NCBI GenBank assembly: GCA_001510575.1
Contig: LNGK01000006.1
Coordinates: forward strand, 1,607,565-1,671,564
Length of the DNA stretch: 64,000 nt
Reading direction: 5' to 3'
Origin: Knoxdaviesia capensis
Taxonomy: Eukaryota > Ascomycota > Sordariomycetes > Microascales > Gondwanamycetaceae
The translations under genes were made by a program, and so were the position numbers. Positions 23,504 through 34,357 of the stretch are shown one piece after another (the first letter of the stretch is position 1; every line of letters begins with the position of its first letter). The notes beneath the pieces are model-generated. The model saw only the letters and a program-made list of their open reading frames with translations, made no database searches and was not told the origin of the DNA.

Positions 23504-24639
23504 ATGTCTCAACTGGAGGATGACGAATCGGACTTTTATGGTAATTTATCTCCAGCGATTCGGACGGAGGAACGGCCGGAATTGAGGACTCGGAGCTGAT
23601 AAGTAAAACACCGTGATTTCTAGGCGACGACGACGAAATCAGCGTACTAGAGTCGCGCGTCCAGTCGTTCAACGTGAATCGATGGCACGTCGACCGCGCC
23701 GCGATCCCACCGAGCCCGCTCAAAATCTATTTGACCGCGCCGCCGCCAGCACCCGCAGCTGCAGGCCTCTGCAACCCGTTTGAAGGCATAGACTACGGCC
23801 GGCAGCTCTCCGAATCGGCTGCCGCGTTTGTCCAGCGCCTCACCCCGTCCAGGCAGGTTCCCACCCCGGACATACCGTGTTTGTACGCGTGCAACCCGCA
23901 CGTGGTCCGCATTCACCGGTCGCTGTGGGGCAGCCAGAAAATTCTGGGTAGCGAGAATGAAGGCCCGGAGGTTGAGGATTCACGGGTGGCCGTGGCTGTC
24001 GACGGTGGCATTGAGCGTCTGGACATTCTGGAAGATTTTCTCAACGGCATCAACAACTTCGTCATGCCCCCGGCTCAGCGCAGACATGAGACCGAAGAAG
24101 CGATTCAGGAGGCTACCGAAGATATCTTGAGGCTGGCCCACGGATGCCATGTCCGGACTGGAAAGGTGGGTGGCCTGCTATGCTCACACGTACTCCCTCA
24201 TTTGGCCCGTCTACTAACAGTCGTGGTGTATCTTGTTGTCTGTCAGTGGCTGCTAGTTGTCTCTCCACAAGACGTCAACAAGACCTGGGAAGCAGTTGTC
24301 AACGCCACCATTCACAACGGTCTCGGCGTCTCCGCCAAGGTCGACCTTCCGAGGGGACTCCGGGAAAAACATCTAATAAGCGTTTATACATACGACTTTA
24401 TGGACTTCCAAAATGTCCACGATGTCTTGTGGAAACTTCGGGGCGTGACCTCTCTCGCCAATACTAAACTCTACTACAAGCCCAGTATGTTTCAACTGTC
24501 AACCCCAGGATGTAACCGCGTCGCAAGTTACTAACATATGTTGCTGCTGCCCATAGCCATCTTTACGTTTCTTGGAATTTCCTACGGCAATAAACTTGGC
24601 ATTCGGGCGTCTCTATATTCGGACTCGGATTTCCGATGA
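23504..24639 (+). CDS. DUF1917/Bles03-like (UPF0696) protein
   Basis: Four exons (23504-23540, 23624-24165, 24247-24484, 24557-24639) encode 299 residues. The first exon is only 37 nt and gives MSQLEDDESDFYG; the last gives TIFTFLGISYGNKLGIRASL and a short tail. Signature blocks of the family are visible: WLLVVSPQDVNKTWEAVVNAT, GVSAKVDLP, ISVYTYDFMDFQNVHDVLWKL and KLYYKP, then the GNKLGIRASLYSDSDF ending. Proteins of this group resemble human C11orf68 (Bles03), whose fold is related to eIF4E, and no biochemical role is settled. The N-terminus is acidic (ESDFYGDDDE), and an Ala/Pro segment follows. Intron 2 (81 nt) has no in-frame stop, so retention would add 27 codons without truncation. Confidence 0.83.
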
Positions 24640-25182
24640 GTACACCCCCATCCCAACTGCAGAATCTGCCAGATAATCGAGTACGGAGTAAGGGCTTGAA
24701 GGGGGGATGGCAAAAATGAGAAGTGGTAATTTTTTCTTTTTTTCCGTCTGGTGTTAAGGAGTTAGCCATGTATTCACAGGTTTAAATATCCATCCTTGAC
24801 TTTTCCATCTAGAAGTCACGTCAATGCCAGTATATGAATTTGATGTCTATCGTACAAGTCGGAAACTGCGGGGGCAGTAGTTCCACGATTTCATATGAGA
24901 GAGAAAGGTAAGTCTGAAGAAAACTGTTAAAACAGAAACTCAAAACTCCATGTCGTTTTTTTTTTCAGATCATAAAATCAAAATCAGAAGAAAAAAAGCC
25001 CAAATCGCCACCGGAGGCATGCAATATCCGCATGCTTCCATGATGGCTATGCTCCTTTTTTAGGTGTTGGTTTTCATATGTCCTGTGCCTCTGCTTGCTG
25101 ATAGCCAAGTAATCGCTAAATAAAAAAGAAAAGAACAAGAAAACAGACTCTGCAAGCCCGGAAACGACAATAGCATCCGCAC
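24640..25182. other. Convergent 3' intergenic region
   Basis: A 543-bp spacer between two converging genes. It is A/T-rich with several homopolymer runs and probably holds both 3' UTRs. No gene is seen. Confidence 0.5.
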
Positions 25183-25821
25183 CTAAAGAGCCGTGCCATC
25201 CGGTAAAGCCTCGAGATTGACCGTCTCGGTCGCTAGCTCCTCCGCCGATTTCAACAGCAGCACGAGCCGGAAAGCACTGCTCCCGTTGAGGTAGTAATGG
25301 TGCAGTTTCTTCGACCGCAGGAACCCCAGCCGCTCATACAGCTTCATAGCCGGGATGTTTGACTCCTCCGTCTCGAGCACGATCTCGTCGGCATTCTTCT
25401 CGGTCATGGCGGCGATGGCGCTCTGCACCAGCGCGGTCGCAATTCCCTGGCCGCGGTAGTGGCTTTCCACCGCCAGCATGGCTATGTACCCGCGCCTGGT
25501 TGGTTCAGACCTTGCGGCGTGGACTTCCAGCTTGCAGATTATGACGCCTATCAAGGAGGAGTCATCGGGGTGTATGGCCTGTAACAAGTTGCGTTAGGTC
25601 TTGCAGAGAACCCCGGGTAAGGCATGCATCGAAGAGCTTACCATAAAGCAGAGGTTCGGCCATTGGCAGAGGAAGTAGCGGTACACATATATGCTATACG
25701 GCTCACTCAGGTCCTTTGATATCAGAGACCGAATGGCGGGCAGATACTGAGACTCAAACGAGTGGGTGTACTGAACATATTTCAGGTCGACAACTGGGGC
25801 TGCTGGCTTTACTGCCGCCAT
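25183..25821 (-). CDS. NAA30: NatC catalytic subunit Naa30/Mak3 N-terminal acetyltransferase
   Basis: Two exons (25642-25821 and 25183-25578) joined across a 63-nt intron give 191 residues, the usual size. The GNAT fold is plain: the N-terminal block YVQYTHSFESQYLPAIRSLISKDL-type region, IGVIICKLEVH, RRGYIAMLAV, the acetyl-CoA loop RGQGIA (102-107), DEIVLETEESNIPAMKLYERLGF, and the diagnostic ending HYYLNGSSAFRLVLLL. NatC acetylates the N-terminus of proteins starting Met-Leu, Met-Ile, Met-Phe or Met-Trp during translation and works with Naa35 and Naa38. The start is the first ATG in frame. The gene diverges from LRO1 across 1.5 kb. Confidence 0.95.
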
Positions 25822-27324
25822 TCTGTCAAGCGGGGAGAGATTGGTGGCGACGGGAGAGAAGAGACCGCAAAGGATAAAAATGAATGAAGAGTACGCGGGG
25901 GAGAAGAAGAGAGAATCGGGGGAGGGGAGATATGAGGCTTCTCAAGGAGCAAAGTCCCGGCAGGCTCTCAGCGACTTGGGGTGGGAGATGCGGTCGGCAA
26001 CTGTCAAAGCTGCACATGAATGGACTGATCCGATTAAGCGCAATCCAGATCAGTTGACACACCCACACAAACAGCCCCAACACGCATAGACGGAAAACGG
26101 CCCAGCGAGAAACAAGCGATAGCCACCAGCCCTATTTTTGAGTTGTGTCCCGAAAGCTGGCAGTGTACATCGACTCCAGTGGTCATTGGCCGGTGAAGTG
26201 AATAGAAGCCGTCGAAGGTTTTCTGGTCCGATCTGGAGATTCGCCGTGCGTGGAGATTTTTAAATAGAGCTGGGTATATATAAGAATGCAAAAGGGTCCG
26301 ATTGCTGGACAACAGTTTACACCATTGCTGGAACCATCTGTGCGGTGCTTCATGCATGGAGAGGAAAGGCTGGCAGATGCAGATAATCAATCCTACCCCA
26401 CTACAAGAATCGAGTGGGGAGAGGCAGATCTAAACCCTACCCCTAAGATCTTACGTCACCGAGCATATCGCCCAAGTTCATCGTGGGAAACAGTTCGGAC
26501 GAGGCATTCCGGGCATAGCTGGCAGCGCCGAGACAATGTTAGGGCACTATTCAAACGAATATACAGCCTCGCAACGGACTTTTTCTTCACTACGTGAAAA
26601 GACCGAAATCGCCGTGTCCTCTCGTACCTGCACCGAAAAACCAGACCTCAACTCCAGTCAGCGCTCGTATAGTGGTGGTGAGGCCTGGAATCATCTCGCA
26701 CTTTAATTGTCCGACCACCAACCGGTTGGCTTTGGGTCTCCACTAAACAACCGTCCCTGGAATTTCATTGGGGCATGACCAGCCCTGTAGCTTCGTCAAG
26801 GCAGCATAGCTTCTTATAGCTGAGGTCGCTTGCTCCTTCACTAGGGAGGACCCGCTTCTTGAGGATCCCTGATATCCGCCGGCCACGAACCCAGGTTTTC
26901 TTCCAGGATTTTTTTTTCTCTTCCCCTTCCATCCTGCTTTCTTCACATGCCACATTAGACCCCGTCACTTTTTCACATCTACCCCCCTATCTCACTCTTC
27001 TTCCCTACAAACCTCTCCATTCCCTTCATACCTAGAACTTCCTCTCTCCTAATATTAGTCCAATATCACCTGTCTCTTCCGTTTCCTGGCTTCATTTGCA
27101 TCTATTATCCGACTGGCAAACGCTCTGATCCCTACCTGCCTGGCGTCTCTTCCACACTCTCTAGATAAACTTCTTCTGCCTTTACATACAAATGTCTTCT
27201 CAATTATAACACTCCTGACTTGTACCTGTGGCTCGACCTAAAAAAATCCTCTTCTCGATCTCACCTGGTTCCCTCGAATACTCTCACTTCGCCTTCTACG
27301 CTCCCCACGCGACCAGCTTTCACA
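25822..27324. other. Divergent promoter region between NAA30 and LRO1
   Basis: A 1.5-kb spacer with several motif matches: a telobox-like AAACCCTA at about 26432, a CRE-like TTACGTCA at 26451-26458, and a 12-bp palindrome at 26718-26729. The last 300 bases before LRO1 are CT-rich on the sense strand. Short open frames here are not credible genes. Confidence 0.55.
26718..26729. promoter_or_regulatory. Palindrome containing AACCGGTT (CP2/Grainyhead-type site)
   Basis: A perfect 12-bp palindrome, CCAACCGGTTGG. Its core AACCGGTT is the consensus of CP2/Grainyhead factors, which filamentous fungi possess. It lies about 600 bp upstream of the LRO1 start codon and 900 bp upstream of NAA30. Binding is inferred from sequence only. 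Confidence 0.4.
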
Positions 27325-29315
27325 ATGTCTCCAAACCTGCGGAGGCGTGCCCCAGGGCAAAAAACCACAGAATCTGAACCGACGTCTCAAGTGTCTCTCG
27401 AAGAGCTAAGCACAGATTCACCAGTCTCCCAAGACCCCGATGAGAAAGCCACCCCGAAATCTGTGGCACTTGTGGTCAAGGAACCATCCAAGACCCGGAA
27501 ACGCCGGATTACGTTTATATTCTTTCTCGGTTGCCTTTTCGGAATAGTCGCGACCGGATTCTTCGCAAAATCCAATGATCTGATTGATTTCCCCGATATT
27601 GGCGATCTGAGCATGGATAGCATTTTCGACGTTCTGCCTGCCGGCTTGATCAAGGACGCCACCGAACTTATCGTAAGCTGCTAGGAGCCCGCAACTGTTT
27701 TAGAGAGGCTTCCCTTTCTTGCTGACCACCAACCATTCTTCTTGTTTTGTGCTTATAGAATGGCGAAAAAGCCGTCATGGATAGCTCTGACTCGTTCGCG
27801 GTCGGCTTGAAGGCCGCTTCAGAAGGATTGACTGCGAAACACCCTATCGTAATGATTCCTGGAGTCATTTCGACCGGCCTCGAGTCCTGGGGAACCAGCG
27901 ACATTTCCCGCCCGTACTTTCGCAAGCGTCTTTGGGGTAGTTGGACTATGATGCGAGCCCTGGTATTGGACAAGGAAATCTGGAAGAAGCACATTATGCT
28001 CGACAAGGTCACTGGTCTCGACCCGCCCGATATCAAGTTGCGCGCTGCCCAAGGCTTCGATGCCACCGACTTTTTCGTGACCGGATACTGGATCTGGAAC
28101 AAGATCTTTGAGAACCTCGCCTCCATTGGCTACGACCCCACGAACTCGTATACCGCAGCCTATGATTGGCGCCTGTCATACCCCAATCTAGAGGTCAGGG
28201 ACCAGTACTTCTCCCGCCTGCAGGCCCACGTCGAGATGTCTGTCAAGTCTTCCGGTAAAAAGGCCATTTTGGCCTCCCACAGCATGGGCAGTCAGGTTTT
28301 GTTTTACTTCTTCCATTGGGTCGCGTCCAAACAGGGCGGAAACGGCGGTGACGATTGGGTTGAGCGCAACATCGAGTCCTGGATCAACATTAGTGGTTGC
28401 ATGCTTGGCGCTGTCAAAGATGTCACAGCGCTGATCTCAGGCGAGATGCGCGACACCGCCCAATTGAACGCCTTTGCCGTCTACGGCCTGGAAAAGTTCC
28501 TCAGCAAGTCGGAACGCGCGGAGATCTTTCGAGCCATGCCTGGCATATCGTCAATGCTTCCAATTGGCGGAAACACCATCTGGGGAGACCTGGATGGTGC
28601 TCCAGATGACGTCACCGGTCAGAACCACACCTTTGGATCGTTTGTCAACTTCAGGACCGCCCTGAATGACTCTTCGCTCAACCGGAATCTGACGGTCAAC
28701 GAATCGCTCGAGTTTCTGTTCGAGACTGCGGACCCTTGGTACACCAAGCAGATCAAGGATACGTACTCGCGCGGCGTGGCACACACGAAAGCTGAAGTTG
28801 ACGCCAACGAATTCGACCCCAAGAAGTGGATCAACCCGCTGGAGTCGCGGCTGCCGCTGGCGCCGAGCCTCAAGATCTTCTGCTTCTACGGCTTCGGCAA
28901 ACCCACCGAGCGCGCCTACTTCTACAAATCCCCCGACTACCCGAATGCGACCAATATCAATATCACAATGGACACGGGACTGATCGAGGGCGAGGCCGAC
29001 CACGGTGTGGTCATGGGCGAAGGCGACGGAACCGTGAACCTGATCAGCACCGGCTACATGTGCAATCGCGGCTGGAAAATCCCCCGGTACAACCCGGCCG
29101 GCGCCAAAGTTACCGTGGTGGAGATGCCGCATGAGCCGGACCGCTTCAACCCGCGTGGCGGACCCAACACCGCTGACCACGTGGACATTCTGGGCCGGCA
29201 AACCCTCAACGAGCTGATTCTTCAGGTTGCCGCTGGCCGCGGGGATGATATCCAGGACTCCGTTGTCAGCAATATTCACGAGTATGCTGGCCGTGTCAAG
29301 ATCCAGGATGACTGA
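27325..29315 (+). CDS. LRO1: Phospholipid:diacylglycerol acyltransferase (Lro1/PDAT)
   Basis: Two exons (27325-27672, 27759-29315) encode 634 residues. Residues 1-61 are a polar, cytosol-like tail ending in a basic KTRKRR stop-transfer flank; 62-81 form one membrane segment; the rest is a lumenal LCAT-type alpha/beta hydrolase. PGVISTGLESW marks the lid/oxyanion region, SHSMGSQ carries the nucleophile S291, GEGDGTVNL the acid D539, and NTADHVDILG the base H590, so the triad is complete. The enzyme moves an acyl chain from a phospholipid to diacylglycerol, making triacylglycerol in the ER. The first in-frame ATG is used; the upstream frame stays open for 35 codons but has no ATG. The intron is 86 nt. 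Length and layout match yeast Lro1 (about 660). Confidence 0.96.
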
Positions 29316-30274
29316 AGAAGTTGCGTTATGGTGCACGTAGATATATCTGTGGCCTATCCGGTCTGTACGGGGGCACATGTTGGTTTTTATGTCTATTAGT
29401 CTCGGCAGGTGCGGGACACCCACACGCTGTTTATGATTTTCTTTTTATCTTCATTTTTTGCGGTCAATTCTCTTTTCTTCTCTTCAGGGACTCGCCATAG
29501 AAACACGGCTCTCGGCGTTTATTCTTCTCTTCCTCTTTTTTCTCTCTTTTCTTTTTTCGCCCTCTTGAATCGTTGATGATGGACCGGAAGGCACGGCGTA
29601 ATGCGGCGAGGGGGGGAGGGTTTTTTTGGGTTTAACCTGGAGTGCATTTATTACGGTTTATGATAGCTGATAGCAAGTATGAATATTGTTGAACTTCGCC
29701 TCTCAAGCAACTAATCCATTTCCTTGCGAATTTACTGAGCTTCCACGCAAAGTTTGGTTGAGTATGACGCTGGTCTTGATCCGCGACATCAGCTATACTA
29801 TGCGCAGCTGTTGCCAGCTGGCCATATAAAAATAGCACACAACCAACCCCCCCCACACACTTGGCCACCTTCCCATCACATTCTCCGATAAAAACGGAAG
29901 ATCGGTTTGAGCACATGGGACGGATTATACGATTCATGGAATACACATCTTCTCGGTCATATACATACACACGACCTGCTGTTTTAGCGATATTTGCGCA
30001 ACCCTGTTGTTTATTAATTGTCTCTCCTTCCCTGTATTCCTTCTCTCTTCCGCTATCGGCTCTTCTTCCTGATCACACCCCCCGTTTCCTCGCTCGCCAT
30101 CGCATGCTTTTTCTGTGAAATCCAACGTCCGTCCCTCACCAAAAACGAAAAACGTCCCCCTCCACGACCCCAATCTTGGGCGCGCGCCTCGTCTGCATGG
30201 TGTACCGGCGGTGATGCAGGCTAGAACTAGCCTATCGTAGCGGTGACTAGGCAATCGTTACCATAATAGAGGAG
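29316..30274. other. Intergenic region between LRO1 and LDB17
   Basis: A 959-bp tandem spacer holding the LRO1 3' UTR and LDB17 promoter. It shows T-rich runs near 29440-29570 and a C-run near 29849. No gene is supported. Confidence 0.5.
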
Positions 30275-32042
30275 ATGATGGCGAATGTTGAGAACGAGGA
30301 CCAGTTCTGGCAGGGTATGTGATGGGTTGTCTCTTCCGGGTGGCCGAGGGTCGTTTCCACCAGACTCGAATACTTTCCACGCTCTCGGTGTTCCTTTCTG
30401 TCCATCTGATACAGCTTGAGTTTCTTGGGCATTTCTAACATTTTCTTCCTGCATAACGAAACAGTCCTGGACTCGTGTCTGGCTGCGAAATGCCCAACCC
30501 ACGATCTAATCGATGACGCATTACGACAATGGCTGGGCCTGGTGTGCAATGTCAAAGAGGGAATTCTACAGTCTGACGACGACATTGCCGCATGCGTGCA
30601 CAAACTCCTCGAAAGCCGCATCTTCGCCGAAGCCCAGGGCTATGTGCGCACGCAAATGATATACAGCTTCCTGCAGGAAGACGACTCCGAACCCCTCTAC
30701 CTTATATGCATCTTCCTCCTCCTTGACGGGCGCACGAACGAGCTGACCTTCCGGCAGATGATCGCGGAGGCGTGCTTCCCGCGGCTGCTGGAACTCATCT
30801 ACAACAACAAAGACTCCAATGCCCGGCTTCACCGGATCTTGCTGGAGCTCCTCTACGAGATGTCGCGCATGGAGCGGTTACGACTTGACGATTTGATGCG
30901 TGTGGACGACAAATTTGTGGCCCATTTGTTAGAGGTCATTCAGGGTGTTTCAGATGATTCGGGAGATTATCCTACAATCCGAGTGTTGGTAAGAGAGAGC
31001 TTTTCTGGCGGTGGACACACGACCCCATCTCGCGGCTGATGTTTAGCCGGGCGGAATGAGTAGCAAGAACTTTCTAACACATTTTCGGTCCTTTGCCTTC
31101 CTCTAGTTGGTCCTCAATGAGCAGTACATGCTGTCATCCACAGCTGCCGAGTCGCCTATTGAACCCGCACCACCCTCGCAACTAACCAATCGAGTGATCA
31201 AGCTTCTGAGCTTGAATGGATCGTCTTACCGCAATTTCGGAGAGAATATCATTCTCATGCTGAACCGCGAGACAGAGACGGCGCATCAGCTTCTGATTCT
31301 AAAGGCCCTGTATCTGCTGTTTACCAATCGGTCAACATACGAATACTTCTACACCAACGATCTGAAGGTTCTTGTTGACATCATCCTGCGCAATCTGATG
31401 GACCTTCCCGATGAAAAGATCACCCTAAGACACACCTATCTGCGGGTGTTATACCCGCTCCTCGCACACACGCAACTGAACCACTGCCCCCATTACAAGC
31501 GCGAAGAGATCATGAAGGTGCTGCATGTTCTGAGCCGAACCGGGAGCGTGCATTTTGCGCCGGCGGACGAGACAACGCTGCGGCTCATCGACAGAGTGTC
31601 CAACGTTGAATGGATCAGCGACGCCGCGGTCCACTCGGGCTGCGAGATGATCAAGTCTCTGTTGGGGATCAGCCTCTCGGACTCGCAAACGTCAAGCACG
31701 ATCAGCGTTGGAGATATTGCCACCGTCAAGGAGAAGCCGGGGGTCAAGACTCCCAGCAAGAAGCCGGACGCGTCGGTCGGAGCGCTGACGTCTCTTTCGC
31801 CGGGTGCTCCTGTTCCGGGACACACGACGCCGACCTCGGCACCCGGTACACCCCACACGAGGGCTAAGAGGCCTCTGCCAGAAGTGCCGAAGCACCGGCA
31901 CGGCATTCCGTACGCCCATGGCACGGCGGCAGTGCACATATCTGGGCAGAAGAAGAAGATACCCCCGAAGGTGCCGCCTCCGCGGCGGCGGCGCATGAAG
32001 GCTGTGGATGGTGCGGACTCGGAAGACACGCCGACGGCGTAA
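30275..32042 (+). CDS. LDB17: Ldb17/Dip1 (SPIN90 family) Arp2/3 regulator
   Basis: Three exons (30275-30314, 30465-30988, 31107-32042) encode 499 residues, near yeast Ldb17 (491). The 40-nt first exon gives MMANVENEDQFWQ and is linked by a 150-nt intron to VLDSCLAAKCPTHDLIDDAL. The body is the helical SPIN90 leucine-rich domain: ACVHKLLES, MIYSFL, LLLDGRTNELTFRQMIAEACFPRLLELI, LLELLYEMSR, then YMLSSTA, MLNRETE, LYLLFTNRSTYEYFYTNDL and LRVLYPLLAHTQL. The last 110 residues are Pro/Ser/Thr-rich and end in a basic proline motif, KKKIPPKVPPPRRRR, an SH3 ligand type. In yeasts this family starts unbranched actin filaments through Arp2/3 at endocytic sites. Two Met codons sit in tandem at the start; either may be used. 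Confidence 0.9.
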
Positions 32043-34357
32043 TCAATCGGTCTTTTTCTTTCCTTGTTGCTATTGAACTTTTGGAGTATGCGTGCAGACC
32101 TGAAATGAGGAAACGACTGTTGGACGGCTGGTCTTTCATCTACCAAGCTCCTGACATTTTTGCCGTTCTCTCTGACTACTTTTTTCTGGGGGTATTCGTC
32201 TCGTTTTTCCCTTCTTTCTGATTTTTTTTTCTCTTCTTTGATTTATGGGAACATGAACTGCGTCATATCTTTTTTCTGTCTTTTAGAGGAGGAAGTGGGG
32301 GAAAGGTATGGTGGGAAGGGGACGGCGGGTGTTTCGTCGAAGTACCGACGTCGATCATGGAACTAAGAAGCAAGGCGTTGTGTGGCTAATTTGAGCATGG
32401 GAAGATTTTTTGTTCTCTCATATTTGTTTCTTTCAAGTCATTTCCTTTCCCCATTGAAAGACGAAATTTTGAAAGTATGGCGCTATACCTACATCTTGGA
32501 CACTCTTCTGTCGTTATAGCAGTAGCCCCCAAGCGTGATATCTTGGTTCTCGGTGTCTCTTCGGGACAGGTAGTCAGTGGGTTGGTGAGGAAAGAGAAGC
32601 CGCTCATTCCAGCGGGAAACCCTTGGTAGCATGCCAGCTATCTCAAAAAACGCACCCAGTTGGGAATTCCATCCGCTGAGAAGTGGCATGTGAGGACTTC
32701 ATGAAGTGTCCAACAACACCGAGAGAGCAAGAGGACGAAGAAGCCAAGCGCTAAAAGCCTGAAGCCACCGGTAAGGCCAAGAACCACTTAGCCTTGCTCA
32801 GGACGAACGTGATGATGATGCTGGTCTTTTCCCTCAAGCTCCGGGAACAGGAAAAAAAAAGCCGGAGCTGGCTTTCATGATGATGATAGCTCTTTTTGAT
32901 AACCAAGGGATTCACTGCTTAGCCCTTTTTTGCCTAGGTGTGTGCTACTTTGTTACTTGCGAAAATAGCCTAGCCACTGGTCGGCCACACCAAAAAAAGA
33001 GGGTTCAGCTTCACCCCATTTCAGGGTTACGTCATTGTGTGTTAGACTGTATGTTGATGGTGGGATGAGATGGGAAGCTCTTCCATGATAGTTGGAACGA
33101 GTATGTAATGCAGTTGTACACCACATGAATCTGTGTTCTGTATTTCCCCAAAAAAGTATTGTATAGACAGAGCGACAGTAAAGTGCTCTAACACGAGACA
33201 TCTCGTGCGTGTCGTTATTCTCGCAGTCCCAAAAGTCCCCCGTCTGACCGAGATCAATCCGGCCCGCTTGCCGGAGTCCGGAGAAGATTCGCATCGGCTG
33301 AGCTGGCACGCTGTTGGGTTTTTAGTGCGCTGTAGCGGGCGATGGCGCGCTTGTAGCGCAGCGAAAGCTTCGGCGCTACAGTGGGCCAACCGCCAGTTTT
33401 CAGCGCTGCATTTCCCCTCATAGCGCGTGGAGGAGCTTGTAGGTGACGTTGTGGCGTGTTAGTGCGGTACAGCTGATTACGCGAGAATGCAGCTGTACCT
33501 GCATGTACCGCGCTAACTGGCCCTGCACTCATCTCTGACCCAAAAGTGAAAACCCCCAGTTTTGTCCCGCCTGAGGCCCCTTCCTTCCTCTCTTTGCTGC
33601 TCTTTGCTGCTTCGCCAACATCAGACTTCGTCAACCCTCCACTTCACATGCAACTCAACTCCACATTCTTTCTCCCGACTTCTTCTTGTCCTGGAATTTG
33701 GCTGCTTCGTCATATAACAACCCATATCTTGGGTTCCCTCTTTTTTTGGTCTCTTTTTTTTCATTTCTTCCTCCTTCCTCGCGATTCTTCTTCTTGGCTC
33801 CTTCTGTGTGTTCATCTGATTATTTCAATCCTTCCCCCCACACCTCCGTGGTTTGTTTTGCTTCCTTTTTTTCTTCTTCTTCTGATACAAAGTGACAGAT
33901 TTGTTTCTCATCCTGCCCCGCGTCCTTGTCTTCTCCCCTCTCCTCCCTTGATTCATAGCTAGCCGAGAGCCGCTATACAAGACATTCTAACCCCGGGACC
34001 TATCTGTTACTTTTTGCTTTGTTCTTCATAGACGCTCTCCAGAAACGCGAACTTGTCCGGATACCCACGTCGATCCCGAGTCCACCGTCGACGGCATTGC
34101 TTTTCTTCCAATTTATATACCCTCTCTTAGTTCAGGGAATCCTTATTTCCCTTGAGACCTACCTTCACGCAGACAACGTTGGTCGCATATCTTATACCGA
34201 CGGGAACCCTTCCGCTTCTACCGACCAAACGAGCCACCGGGGAGTGAAGAAGCCGCCCATAGACTCACTCGCCAGTTCGTGGACCTCTGTTAGTGGTGTC
34301 CAGCTCCAAGTCGTCACCGTTGCCATCACCCTTCTCCAAACCATATCGCCCGTAACT
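32043..34357. other. Intergenic region upstream of SLM1
   Basis: A 2.3-kb spacer in tandem orientation. It holds the inverted-repeat cluster at 33322-33517, a CRE-like TTACGTCA at 33027-33034, and a CT-rich stretch at about 33560-33950. From 34019 to 34357 the frame of the SLM1 first exon is open but has no ATG. No separate gene is supported. Confidence 0.55.
33322..33517. repeat. Cluster of nested inverted repeats, possible MITE relic
   Basis: A 196-bp GC-rich patch. TGTAGCGC (33352-33359) pairs with GCGCTACA (33373-33380), with an inner CGAA/TTCG stem. GTTAGTGCGGTAC (33458-33470) pairs with GTACCGCGCTAAC (33505-33517) at 12 of 13 positions, with GTACAGCTG/CAGCTGTAC nested inside. The outer ends, TTAGTGCGC at 33322 and GCGCTAAC at 33510, are roughly inverted copies. 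No target-site duplication is evident and no coding capacity is present. It may be a short non-autonomous DNA element, or a structured regulatory region. Confidence 0.45.

Noticed and set aside
26661..26720. tRNA-like stretch, GCTCGTATAGTGGTGG, resembling an A box
   Set aside because: No B box (GGTTCRANYCC) at the right distance and no acceptor stem; it cannot fold as a tRNA.
28551..29423. 290-codon open frame antisense to LRO1
   Set aside because: It overlaps the catalytic exon of LRO1 in opposite phase, with no family resemblance.
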